Source of the DNA: DATKNA01 sp963786765
GTDB taxonomy: Bacteria; Actinomycetota; Actinomycetes; Actinomycetales; Kineosporiaceae
Length of the DNA stretch: 64,000 nt
Reading direction: 5' to 3'
Assembly (NCBI GenBank): GCA_963786765.1
Contig: CAWBAJ010000034.1
Coordinates: 1-64,000, forward strand
Position 1 is the stretch's first letter, and the number at the start of each line of letters is the position of its first letter. The notes below the pieces were generated by a model. The model had not been told where the DNA came from. It searched no databases and worked only from the letters and a program-made list of their open reading frames with translations. Positions 52,077-60,359 of the stretch are shown here, one piece after another. The position numbers and the translations under genes were made by a program.

Positions 52077-53354
52077 TCACATTCCTGTACCGGTGGACTG
52101 CGCCTGCTGCTGGACCGTCTTCAGCTGGGCGGCCGGGTCCGCGCCGGTCTTGGTGATCTTCTCCATGGCGCTGTCGAACCCGGCGATCACCTGCTCCCAG
52201 GTGGGGAACGGCGGGGGCGCCTGGGCCGTCTTGAGCTGCTCACCGAACACCGCGAGCTTCTTGTCGCCCTGCAGCGTCTGGTCCTGCCAGGCGGACGAGA
52301 CCGACGGAAGGTCCGTCGACGACTGCCACCACTGCACCTGGGTCTCGGGCTGGCTCAGGAACTCCACGAACTTCCAGGCACTGCTCCGGTTCTGGCTGTC
52401 CTTGAAGACCACGAAGTCGGAGCCACCGACGAAGGACGAGGAGGTCTTCTTCGCCGGGATCATCATCACCGCGTACTTGTCCTTGAAGCTCCCGCCGCCG
52501 ACCTTCTCCACGCCCGAGACCTCCCACGGGCCGGAGATGAACATCGGCACCTTGCCGCTGACGAAATCCGGCTCCGTGGTCGGGGTGGCCGGCGCGGCCT
52601 TGTCCGAGATCCCGTCGGTGAAGTAGCTCTGGTAGTACTTCACCGCTTCGAGCATCTCGGGGGTGTCGAAGTTGTAGCCCTTGCCGTCGCTGGTGGTGAT
52701 CTGGGCGCCGTTGGACCACGCGAACGGGAAGACGGACTGCCACGAGCCCGTGCCGCCGGCCTGGAGGCCGATGCCCCACTTCGCACCGGCCTTCGTCTGC
52801 ATCGCCTTGGCCATCGCCTTCAGCCCCTCCCAGTCCTTGGGAGGCGTGGAGAAGCCGGCCTTGGCCGCCAGGTCCGTCCGGTAGAAGACGACCCGGGTCT
52901 CGACGTACCAGGGGATCCCGAAGGAGGTGCCGTTGACCTCGGTGGTCTTCTGCGCCCCGGGGAAGAAGGCCGACGAGTCGATCGAGGCCGGCTTGGGGTC
53001 GAGCGCGTTCTGGGTGGCGAACTCGCCCATCCACGTCGTGCCGACCATCGCCATGTCGGGCGTCTTGCGAGCGGTGATCGCGGTGTTGAACTTGTCGTGG
53101 GCGGCGTCCCAGGGGATCGCCGTGACGCTGACCTTGACCCCCGGGTTCGCGGCCTCGAACTTCTTGGCCAGGTCCGGGAGCTTCTCACCCTCGGCGCCCA
53201 TGGCCCAGACCGTGAGAGTGCCGGTGGCGGGACCGGACGAGATGCTGCTGGCGGTGGCGCCGGTGGTCGTCGATCCGTTGTTGCGGCCGCAGGCGGGGAG
53301 CGCCACAGCAGTGGTCGCCCCCAGGGCGGCCGCGAGGAAGTTTCTACGTCGCAT
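52077..53354 (-). CDS. sugar-binding lipoprotein of an ABC transporter
   Basis: A 425-aa extracellular solute-binding protein (family 1, sugar). The lipobox LPAC puts the lipidated Cys at residue 22 after an MRRRNFL signal. The mature protein has TGTLTVWAMGAEGEKL at its start, FNTAITARKTPDMAMVGTTW, and SGPWEVSGVEK near the middle, all typical of CUT1 binding proteins. The ATG at 53352-53354 follows AAGGAAGA. It captures the oligosaccharide for the two permeases encoded next. Confidence 0.92.
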   Translation of the reverse strand: MRRRNFLAAALGATTAVALPACGRNNGSTTTGATASSISSGPATGTLTVWAMGAEGEKLPDLAKKFEAANPGVKVSVTAIPWDAAHDKFNTAITARKTPDMAMVGTTWMGEFATQNALDPKPASIDSSAFFPGAQKTTEVNGTSFGIPWYVETRVVFYRTDLAAKAGFSTPPKDWEGLKAMAKAMQTKAGAKWGIGLQAGGTGSWQSVFPFAWSNGAQITTSDGKGYNFDTPEMLEAVKYYQSYFTDGISDKAAPATPTTEPDFVSGKVPMFISGPWEVSGVEKVGGGSFKDKYAVMMIPAKKTSSSFVGGSDFVVFKDSQNRSSAWKFVEFLSQPETQVQWWQSSTDLPSVSSAWQDQTLQGDKKLAVFGEQLKTAQAPPPFPTWEQVIAGFDSAMEKITKTGADPAAQLKTVQQQAQSTGTGM

Positions 53355-53405
53355 CGGGCATCTTCCTTTCATTGCCGGTGGAGGGGGCACTCGCGTCCCC
53401 GTCCG

Positions 53406-54443
53406 TCAGGGACAAGGGGACGAGGGGTCGGGATAGGGATCGGGGCACCCGCACGAGGCCCGCAGGACGAGCTCCGTGGGCAGGACGATTGGTTCCAGGG
53501 CCGGGCCCGCGCCGGTGACGCGCTCGTGCAGGCGGGTGGCGGCCAGCTCGCCGATCTCGCGCACGGGCTGGCGAACCGTGGTGAGCCCGGGCCGGACGTA
53601 GCGGGCGGCCATCACGTCGTCCCAGCCGGTGACCGCGAGGTCGTCGGGGACCTGGACCCCCGCATGCGCGAGGTGGCCCATGACGGCCAGGGCCAGTTCA
53701 TCGTTGGCGCAGACGACGGCGTCGGCCTCGTGGTGGCCCGTGAGGAACCCTTCCGCGAAGCGGATGCCCTCGGCCTCGTCGACCGGGACGCGCACCGGCT
53801 CGGACGGCTCGAGCCCGCACTCGAGATGGGCGAGACGGAACCCCTCATAGCGATCACGGAGGTCGCAGGGGTAGGGCGCTCCCAGGAAGAGCAGGCGGCG
53901 TCGGCCGTGCGCCAGGAGGTGGGCGGTGAGGTCCCGCGCGCTGGAGGTGTTCTCCGCGCCCACCGCGTCGAGCCCGGGCAGGACACAGCCGGCGATGACG
54001 AGCAGGGGCTTCACCGTGCCCAGTCCGGAGAGAACGGCTTCGGGGAGCTCGACGGACCCGTGGACGGCGAGGCCCTCGATCCGGCTGGCGAGGGCCCGCA
54101 CCGCCTGGCTGGGGTCGCGCCGGGCATCGGGAAGGGCGAGGACGACGCTCTGACCGAGCTCGGCAGCGCGGGCCTCGAAGCCGACGAGCAGCTCCGAGTA
54201 GTAGGGACCGGTGAGCATCGGCAGGACCAGGCCCTGCGCCTCGTGCTGACCGACGGCCAGGCTGCGGGCGGCGCCGAGCGGCACGTAGTTCAGGCGCGCC
54301 GCCGCCTCGAGCACCTTGGACCTCGTGCTGTCGGAGACCGCCCTGGATCCCTGCAGGACACGGGACACCGAGGCGATGGAGACGCCGGCGGCTTCGGCGA
54401 CCGTGTAGATGGTCGCGGGTGGGGCTGGTGGCGACGCTGCCAC
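53406..54443 (-). CDS. LacI family transcriptional repressor
   Basis: A 345-aa LacI-type repressor. The helix-turn-helix is TIYTVAEAAGVSIASVSRVLQGSRAVSDSTRSKV, then the hinge LNYVPLGAARSL. The sugar-binding core has PMLTGPYYSELLVGFEARA, CANDELALAVMGHL and GWDDVMAARYVRPGLTTVRQP. The GTG at 54441-54443 has GAGGTGAT upstream. A perfect LacI-type palindrome lies 19 bp before it, so the gene probably represses itself and the downstream transport and hydrolase genes, which have no operator of their own in the short gaps. Confidence 0.9.
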   Translation of the reverse strand: MAASPPAPPATIYTVAEAAGVSIASVSRVLQGSRAVSDSTRSKVLEAAARLNYVPLGAARSLAVGQHEAQGLVLPMLTGPYYSELLVGFEARAAELGQSVVLALPDARRDPSQAVRALASRIEGLAVHGSVELPEAVLSGLGTVKPLLVIAGCVLPGLDAVGAENTSSARDLTAHLLAHGRRRLLFLGAPYPCDLRDRYEGFRLAHLECGLEPSEPVRVPVDEAEGIRFAEGFLTGHHEADAVVCANDELALAVMGHLAHAGVQVPDDLAVTGWDDVMAARYVRPGLTTVRQPVREIGELAATRLHERVTGAGPALEPIVLPTELVLRASCGCPDPYPDPSSPCP

Positions 54444-54461
54444 GCGATCACCTCGCGAGAG

Positions 54462-54477
54462 TGGTAAGCGCTTACCA
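54462..54477. promoter_or_regulatory. LacI-family operator
   Basis: TGGTAAGCGCTTACCA is a perfect 16-bp palindrome with the central CG pair usual for LacI/GalR operators. It lies directly upstream of the LacI gene. No second copy was seen before the solute-binding protein, permease or hydrolase genes. Confidence 0.85.
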
Positions 54478-54598
54478 GCGCTTCGCCCCCCAAGTGTGCC
54501 CGAGGTACAAGTGGGACGCAAGCGATCAATTCCCCCAAAGTGGGGGGATATGCCCGTCGCTCAGCTCGTGATCAGATCGTGACCACGGCCATCGGTGA

Positions 54599-55213
54599 TC
54601 AGACGAGTACGCGGCCAGCCCGTCCCGGCCGTCGCGCGATCAGCTCCGCGAGGTGCCAGTGCTTCGGCCCGCTGTATGCCTCGCCGTCGCGCTCCTGCTC
54701 GTCGAACACGAGAACCTCGAGCCCCTCGAGCCGGCGCCGGGCCTCGTCCACCGACATCGCCGTGATCCTCGGCAGCGCTGCCCAGGTGTCCCGCTCCAGC
54801 AGCAGGTGCGCGGCGACCACGCCACCCGGCCGCAGCGACGCGCGCAGCCGGTCCCAGACCAGGTCGAAGCGCGGCGGTGGCAGGAAGAACAGGCTGAAAG
54901 CCGCCAGGACGAGGTCGGCCTGGGGCAGGTCGACGTCTGCCATGTCGCGGGTCACCACCGTGAGCTGGGCACCGGGCGGGGCGGCGGCGGCCAGGGCCGC
55001 CGCGGACGTCGGTTCCGCGTCGACCGCGAGCACCGACCAGCCGCGGTCGAGCAGCGCGAGGGTCTCGGTGCCATCGCCTGCTCCGAGGTCGACGGCCACC
55101 CCGACGTCCACGCCGACGGCCTCGGCGACCGCGAGCGCCCGCGCGAGCAGCGGCCGCATCGGGCGCCCCCGCAGGGCGGCGTAGTAGCCCTCCCAGTCGG
55201 GCCCCCGGTTCAC
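54599..55213 (-). CDS. class I SAM-dependent methyltransferase
   Basis: A 204-aa methyltransferase with motif I VAVDLGAGDGTETLALL near residues 40-56, VLAVDAEP, and DLVLAAFSLFFLPP. The short, compact form resembles TehB-like methyltransferases. The GTG at 55211-55213 overlaps the stop of the thiolase-like gene (GTGA), so the two are co-translated. Substrate unknown. The 155-bp gap upstream of the LacI gene holds only that gene's operator. Confidence 0.82.
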   Translation of the reverse strand: MNRGPDWEGYYAALRGRPMRPLLARALAVAEAVGVDVGVAVDLGAGDGTETLALLDRGWSVLAVDAEPTSAAALAAAAPPGAQLTVVTRDMADVDLPQADLVLAAFSLFFLPPPRFDLVWDRLRASLRPGGVVAAHLLLERDTWAALPRITAMSVDEARRRLEGLEVLVFDEQERDGEAYSGPKHWHLAELIARRPGRAGRVLV

Positions 55214-56403
55214 CTGCTCTCGTAGAGCGTCACGACACACGCGCCACCGAGGCCGATGTTGTGCTGCAGGCCGAGCCGCGCCCCCTCGACCTGCCGCGGG
55301 CCGGCCTGCCCGCGCAGCTGCCACACGAGCTCGGCGCACTGGGCGAGGCCTGTCGCGCCGAGGGGGTGCCCCTTGGACAGCAGGCCGCCGGAGGGGTTCG
55401 TCACGACGCGGCCGCAGTAGGTGTTGTCGCCGTCCAGGATGAACTTCTCGGCGGTGCCCTCCGGGGTCAGCCCGAGCGCCTCGTAGCTCAGCAGCTCGTT
55501 GGTGGTGAAGCAGTCGTGCAGCTCGACAACCGGGACGTCCTCCGGGGCGACGCCCGACGCGGCGTACACCTGCTCGGCCGCCGCCTTCGACATGTCGTAG
55601 CCGACGAGCTTGGTCAGGTCCCCCGCGAACGACGAGGGGGTGTCCGTGGTCATCGCCTGGGCCCTGATCCGGACGCCGCCGGCGACGCCGTGAGCGCGTG
55701 CATAGCGCTCGCTCACCAGCACGGCCGCCGCGGCACCGCACGTGGGCGGGCAGCACTGCAGCCGGGTGAGCGGGCCGTACACGACCGGGGAGGCCAGCAC
55801 CTCCTCGAGCGTGACGGGGTCCCGGAAGACGGCATACGGGTTCCCCGCGGCGTGCCGCCGGGCCTTGACGGCGATCCGCGCGAAGGTGTCCGGCGCGAGC
55901 CCGAAGCGCTCCGCGTACGCGGCGCCGGCGCTGCCGAAGTACCGCGGGGCGAGCGGGACGTCGGCGTCCGGCCCGATCTCGCGGTCCAGGACGTCGTCGA
56001 ACCGCGCGAACGGGCTCGGCCGGTCCGGCCACTGCGCGGTCAGGGCACCCCGGCGCATCTGCTCGAAGCCGACCACCAGGACGACGTCCGCGGCACCGCA
56101 CTCGACCGACTGCCGCCCGAGGAACAGCGCGGTCGAGCCCGTCGAGCAGTTGTTGTTCACGTTGACGACGGGCACGCCCGTCATCCCCGTCCGATTCGGT
56201 AGGCCGTAGAGCACGTGCTGGCCGGCGGTGGAATCGCCGTACACGTAGCCCGCGTACGCCTGCTGGACGTGCTCGTACGAGAGGCCGGCGTCCGCCAGCG
56301 CCGCCCGCGCGGCCCCGGCCGCCAGCACGTCGTACGGCTCCGACCGGCTGGGCGTCGCGAAAGGAACCATGCCCACGCCGAGGACCACTGCCCGATCGTT
56401 CAC
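55210..56403 (-). CDS. thiolase-fold lipid-transfer protein (SCP2-thiolase-like)
   Basis: A 397-aa thiolase-superfamily protein of the type annotated as lipid-transfer protein or acetyl-CoA acetyltransferase. The active Cys is Cys86 in NNNCSTGS. The His-containing HDCFTTNE and the SKGHPLGATG loop are present, and the protein ends HNIGLGGACVVTLY. Such proteins act in beta-oxidation-like or steroid side-chain degradation and some lack classical thiolase activity. The GTG follows GAGGAGG. It is divergent from the class V aminotransferase gene, with a 37-bp spacer. Confidence 0.85.
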   Translation of the reverse strand: MNDRAVVLGVGMVPFATPSRSEPYDVLAAGAARAALADAGLSYEHVQQAYAGYVYGDSTAGQHVLYGLPNRTGMTGVPVVNVNNNCSTGSTALFLGRQSVECGAADVVLVVGFEQMRRGALTAQWPDRPSPFARFDDVLDREIGPDADVPLAPRYFGSAGAAYAERFGLAPDTFARIAVKARRHAAGNPYAVFRDPVTLEEVLASPVVYGPLTRLQCCPPTCGAAAAVLVSERYARAHGVAGGVRIRAQAMTTDTPSSFAGDLTKLVGYDMSKAAAEQVYAASGVAPEDVPVVELHDCFTTNELLSYEALGLTPEGTAEKFILDGDNTYCGRVVTNPSGGLLSKGHPLGATGLAQCAELVWQLRGQAGPRQVEGARLGLQHNIGLGGACVVTLYESR

Positions 56404-56440
56404 TCGAATGCCTCCTCGACCGCGCGTCCTGCCTGGTTCG

Positions 56441-58180
56441 ATGCTAGATCCCGTGATCGGGCCGATCGAGGGCCCCGAGGAGACGCCGCTCCTGCGGCGC
56501 ATCCGAGCGGGCGTTCTCGGCGAGGACCGGGTGCAGCCAGGCCCCTACGGCCCCCGCCGGGTGACCTACGCCGACTACACGGCGTCCGGCCGCGCGCTGG
56601 ACTTCCTCGAGGACTTCCTCCGCGCCGAGGTCCTCCCCCGCTACGCCAACACCCACTCCGAGTCCAGCAGCACGGGCCGGCAGACCACCCGGCTGCGTGA
56701 GGACGCCCGCGCCCTCGTGCGTCGCGGCCTCGGCGCGGGCGACGACGTCGCCGTCATCTTCTGCGGCTCGGGGACCACAGGCGCGATCGACAAGCTGATC
56801 GGCATCCTCAACCTCCGCATCCCCGCGGACCTCGACGCGCGTCACCAGCTGTCGGCAGGAATCCCGTCCGCGGACCGTCCGGTCGTCTTCGTGGGCCCGT
56901 TCGAGCACCACTCGAACGAGGTCTCGTGGCGCGAGACGATCGCCGACGTGGCCGTCGTCCCCGAGGACGCGGACGGGCACGTGGACCTCGCGGCTCTCGA
57001 GGCCGCGCTCGAGGAGTACGCCGACCGGCCGCTCAAGATCGGCTCGTTCTCCGCGGCGAGCAACGTCACCGGCCTGCTCACGGACTGCGATGCGGTCTCC
57101 GCCCTGCTGCACTCCCGCGGCGCCCTGGCCTGCTGGGACTTCGCTGCCGCCGCGCCGTACACCGACATCCGGATGGACCCGCCCCCCGGCGGGGACCCGG
57201 CGGTCCGCAAGGACGCCGTCGTGCTCAGCCCGCACAAGTTCGTGGGCGGCCCCGGCACGCCGGGCGTGCTGGCGATCCGGCGCGACCTCGCACGTAACAC
57301 GGTCCCGGTCGTTCCCGGCGGAGGCACCGTCGAGTACGTCAGCCCCGTCGAGCACGTCTACCGCGCCGAGGTCGAGCACCGCGAGGAGGGCGGCACGCCG
57401 GCCATCGTCGAGTCCATCCGTGCCGGTCTCGTGTTCCAGCTCAAAGAGGCCGTGGGCACGGGCGTCATCAAGGCACACGAGGACTGGTTCCTGCACCGGG
57501 CCCTCGAGCGGTGGGCACCCGAGCCGGCCCTGGAGATCCTGGGCAACGTCGCCGCGCCGAGGCTGTCGATCGTGTCCTTCACGGTTCGCCGGGTCGGCCC
57601 GGACGGGCGGCGCGAGCGGTACGTCCACCACAACTTCGTCGTGGCCCTGCTGAACGACCTTTTCGGCGTGCAGGCCCGCGGCGGCTGCTCCTGCGCGGGT
57701 CCCTACGGCCACCGCCTGCTCGGCATCGACATCGAGCGGTCGCACGCCTTCCAGCAGGAGATCCACCGCGGGTGCGAGGGGATCAAGCCGGGCTGGGTGC
57801 GGGTGAACCTCAACTACTTCCTGTCCGAGGCCGTGGCCGAGTACCTGCTCGAGGCGGTGCTGCTGACGGCTCGGGAGGGGTGGCGGCTGCTGCCCGACTA
57901 CCGCTTCGAACCGGCCACCGGACTGTGGCGGCATCACCAGGAGCCGGCGGAACCGCCCTTGCGCCTGCACCAGCTGGGCTACGGCCCCGACGGCGAGCTC
58001 ACCTACCCGCGGCACGACGACCGCGCGCCCGAGTCCGCCCTGCCCGGGTACCTGGACGAGGCGCGCCGCCTGTTCGCGGCGCGCGCCGCCCTCGCCCCGG
58101 ACGCCGACACCGCCGAGTCGCCCGATGCCGACTGGTCCGAGCTGCAGTGGTTCGACCTGCCTGCGGTGTGCCTGACCTGA
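56441..58180 (+). CDS. PLP-dependent class V aminotransferase / cysteine-desulfurase-like
   Basis: A 579-aa fold-type I PLP enzyme, longer than typical cysteine desulfurases. Key segments are the N-terminal YADYTASGRAL, NTHSESSSTGRQTT, FCGSGTTGAIDKLIG, FEHHSNEVSWRE, and the PLP lysine near residue 266 in SPHKFVGGPGTPG. The GGCSCAGPYGHR segment near 420 carries cysteines where desulfurases have an active-site Cys. About 100 C-terminal residues after the fold (LLPDYRFEPATGLW on) are extra. The reaction may be desulfuration or transamination; it cannot be decided from sequence. Confidence 0.82.
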   Translation: MLDPVIGPIEGPEETPLLRRIRAGVLGEDRVQPGPYGPRRVTYADYTASGRALDFLEDFLRAEVLPRYANTHSESSSTGRQTTRLREDARALVRRGLGAGDDVAVIFCGSGTTGAIDKLIGILNLRIPADLDARHQLSAGIPSADRPVVFVGPFEHHSNEVSWRETIADVAVVPEDADGHVDLAALEAALEEYADRPLKIGSFSAASNVTGLLTDCDAVSALLHSRGALACWDFAAAAPYTDIRMDPPPGGDPAVRKDAVVLSPHKFVGGPGTPGVLAIRRDLARNTVPVVPGGGTVEYVSPVEHVYRAEVEHREEGGTPAIVESIRAGLVFQLKEAVGTGVIKAHEDWFLHRALERWAPEPALEILGNVAAPRLSIVSFTVRRVGPDGRRERYVHHNFVVALLNDLFGVQARGGCSCAGPYGHRLLGIDIERSHAFQQEIHRGCEGIKPGWVRVNLNYFLSEAVAEYLLEAVLLTAREGWRLLPDYRFEPATGLWRHHQEPAEPPLRLHQLGYGPDGELTYPRHDDRAPESALPGYLDEARRLFAARAALAPDADTAESPDADWSELQWFDLPAVCLT

Positions 58181-58191
58181 AGCGCCTGCGT

Positions 58192-58590
58192 CTAGAGAAG
58201 GCCCTCGGCGGGTTCGTCGATGCAGAGGATGTTGCCCTCGCTGTCCTTGAACCAGGCCGCTTTGCCCATCTGGGGCATGACCGCGACCTCGCCGCGCCAC
58301 TCCACACCCGGCATGTCGTCGTAGACCTCGAAGGCGACGCCCTTCGCCTTCAGGTCCCCGACCTCCTTCTCCACGTCCTGCACGTGGATCTGGGCGATGG
58401 TGTGCCCGGCCTGACCCGCGAACTGGGTCTGGTAGATGTTGAAGGCGGTGCCGCTGCTCGTCTCGTACCGTACGTAGCCCGGGAACGGCTCGGCCGACGG
58501 CTTCAGCCCGAGCTTGTCCGCGTAGAACGCCTTCGCCCGGTCGATGTCGGCGGCGGGGATGTTGGCCTCGACTCTGCTTTCGCTGAGCAT
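58192..58590 (-). CDS. VOC family (glyoxalase-like) protein
   Basis: A 132-aa single vicinal-oxygen-chelate protein. It opens with RVEANIPAADIDRAKAFYADKLGLKP, the typical beta-alpha unit, and ends with AWFKDSEGNILCIDEP, where the Glu or Asp of the conserved DPEGN-like motif sits. Potential metal ligands are sparse, so it may be a binding or resistance protein rather than an enzyme. The ATG at 58588-58590 has an excellent AGGAGGTGT site. It converges with the class V aminotransferase gene. Confidence 0.85.
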   Translation of the reverse strand: MLSESRVEANIPAADIDRAKAFYADKLGLKPSAEPFPGYVRYETSSGTAFNIYQTQFAGQAGHTIAQIHVQDVEKEVGDLKAKGVAFEVYDDMPGVEWRGEVAVMPQMGKAAWFKDSEGNILCIDEPAEGLL

Positions 58591-58920
58591 GACACCTCCT
58601 GTTGTCACCGTGGTTGATCCATCCCGAAGCTAGACCCGCGCGCGTGGGGTTGGTAGGGACAAATCACCCTCGTGCGTCGGTGGGAGCCGGCTCGTCCTCG
58701 GACGCCGTCGGCAGCGAGCACCGCCTGTCGAGCTCCTCGTACGCTCCGCAGTGCGCGCCGAGGAACCCTGCCGCCGAAGCGGACGCTTGATCGCGACCCT
58801 GTACACCAACCTCGGGGCCGGGCCGCCGTCCCCGCAGGTCGGACCGATCTTGGGCGACGGTTGGTGTACCCAGTCGCGATCATGCGAGTCGCTACACGGG
58901 GGGCCGAGGGTGAGGACCGG
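58591..58920. other. intergenic region, no gene seen
   Basis: A 330-bp gap between the VOC gene and the ATP-grasp operon. It carries the VOC upstream region and an inverted repeat at 58788-58882. Short open frames here show no recognisable protein. Confidence 0.6.
58788..58882. repeat. 24-bp inverted repeat downstream of the ATP-grasp operon
   Basis: Arms at 58788-58811 and 58859-58882 match with three central mismatches; the ends share TGATCGCGAC and TGTACACCAACC-type sequence. The spacer is 47 bp. The element lies 39 bp past the last gene of the operon and may be its terminator or a non-autonomous element. Confidence 0.82.
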
Positions 58921-60300
58921 TTACGTCGCCGCGGTGGCCGGGGTGGACGAGGCCGGCTCGTGGAAGACGCAGGTGCCGGCCGCATTGGTGGCACCGGCGA
59001 TGACGCCGACGTCCGGGTCGTCACTCCCCCGCGCATAGGCGCCCGCGTAACCGTAGGAGGAGATGAACACTCCCCAGGTGAGGACCCACGGACGCAAGGA
59101 TCCGTCCGCCGCCGGGAAGAGCTCGGGGGCGGGGCGGACCCGTTCCTGCAGCACGTACGGGCCGTCCATCGCGGCGGCCACCCGCTCGTCCCACTCCTGT
59201 GGCGACACCAGCCAGCCGCCGACGAAGCCGTCGCCGCCGTGCAGCAATGTCGCCTTGAGGACGAGGTCCTCGCGGTGCTCCCGGGCGTACTCGGCGAGGT
59301 CGGCCGTGCCGCCTGGAACCGTCACCTGGCCGGGGCGCACGCGACGGGTCCACGGCAGCAGCCGGTCGAAGGCTGCCAGTTCGTCGGAGGTGAAGCGGTC
59401 GCGGTCGGCGTCGTCCGAGAGGAGCGCGAGAGCGGCCTTGCTCGCGTAGAGCTCGGACCCGAGCGGGGTGAAGATCTTCACCTCGCCGCGCTCGACCGCC
59501 TCGAGGACGGGCTCGATCTGCTCCGCGATCTGCTCGTCGAGCATGTTCTCGAGGTGGAACAGCCGGTAGATCATGTCGACCGGCCGGCCCTCGGCGTACA
59601 CCCGGCCGGCCGCGAAGGTCAGCTCCCCGAGGTGGCACGGGACGGCGTCGATGCCCATCCGGGCGAAGACTGCGCCGCGGCTGCGGATGACGCTCTCCAG
59701 CTCGCGGAAGCTCGCCTCGTGGTCGACGAGGGCGACGACCGGGCGCGTCGCGGTCGGCCCCACCGCGTCGTGCACCATCCGGGCGACCTCGACCATCGTG
59801 TCGAGGTAGGTCAGACCGTTCTCGAGGATGAACTCCTCGTGGCAATCGGCGCCGAGGAACGCGCGGTTCAGAACCGCGCTGTCCAGGCCGCCGAGGGCGG
59901 CGGTGACGTTGAGCTCGAGCAGGCGGAAGCCGGTGGCGTCGCGGTAGAGGTCGCCTCGCGCGATCCGGGGCAGCTCCTCGCCGTGGGAGCGGACCACGGC
60001 GTCGATCTGCGGGCCGCGCGCCCCCACGGCGCGGGCGAAGGCGGCGAGGTCGCCGCCGAAGAGCCGGCGGGGCAGGTCGAGCAGCGCGTCGTGGACGAGC
60101 ACGAGGTCGGCGGTGAGCTGCTCGGCGTCGGCCCGGTCGAGGAAGACGGGCCGGCTCAGCAGCTCCGCGTCGTACATCGTGCCGCCCAGATCCGCGGCCG
60201 CAGCCGCCTTCGCCAGCTCTTCGGGCGAGAGGCGGCCCGTGGTCACGGCGTCGAGGTATCGGTCGGTGACGGTGGCGGTGGGGGCGAGTGCGGTGGTCAC
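58921..60300 (-). CDS. circularly permuted ATP-grasp-type ligase, unknown substrate
   Basis: A 459-aa protein that I read as a circularly permuted ATP-grasp carboxylate-amine ligase. Supporting segments are FRLLELNVTAALGGLDS, TPLGSELYASKAALALLSD (the lysine-containing N-core), VLKATLLHGGDGFVGGW (glycine-rich loop) and YVLQERVRP, then a final GATNAAGTCVFHE. Assignment is moderate because no close family name is certain. The GTG at 60298-60300 has GAAGGA upstream; a GTG at 60361-60363 overlapping the previous stop is an alternative. It is the last gene of the operon. Confidence 0.6.
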   Translation of the reverse strand: MTTALAPTATVTDRYLDAVTTGRLSPEELAKAAAAADLGGTMYDAELLSRPVFLDRADAEQLTADLVLVHDALLDLPRRLFGGDLAAFARAVGARGPQIDAVVRSHGEELPRIARGDLYRDATGFRLLELNVTAALGGLDSAVLNRAFLGADCHEEFILENGLTYLDTMVEVARMVHDAVGPTATRPVVALVDHEASFRELESVIRSRGAVFARMGIDAVPCHLGELTFAAGRVYAEGRPVDMIYRLFHLENMLDEQIAEQIEPVLEAVERGEVKIFTPLGSELYASKAALALLSDDADRDRFTSDELAAFDRLLPWTRRVRPGQVTVPGGTADLAEYAREHREDLVLKATLLHGGDGFVGGWLVSPQEWDERVAAAMDGPYVLQERVRPAPELFPAADGSLRPWVLTWGVFISSYGYAGAYARGSDDPDVGVIAGATNAAGTCVFHEPASSTPATAAT

Positions 60301-60359
60301 GGTCGGGTCCTTCGGGCGAGAAGTGGTGGGGCTGGAAACGGAAACGTTCGCCGGCGGGG

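Noticed and set aside
51849..54467. An 872-codon open frame on the plus strand opposite the binding-protein and LacI genes
   Set aside because: Same shadow effect; the minus-strand genes carry lipobox and helix-turn-helix motifs and good ribosome sites.
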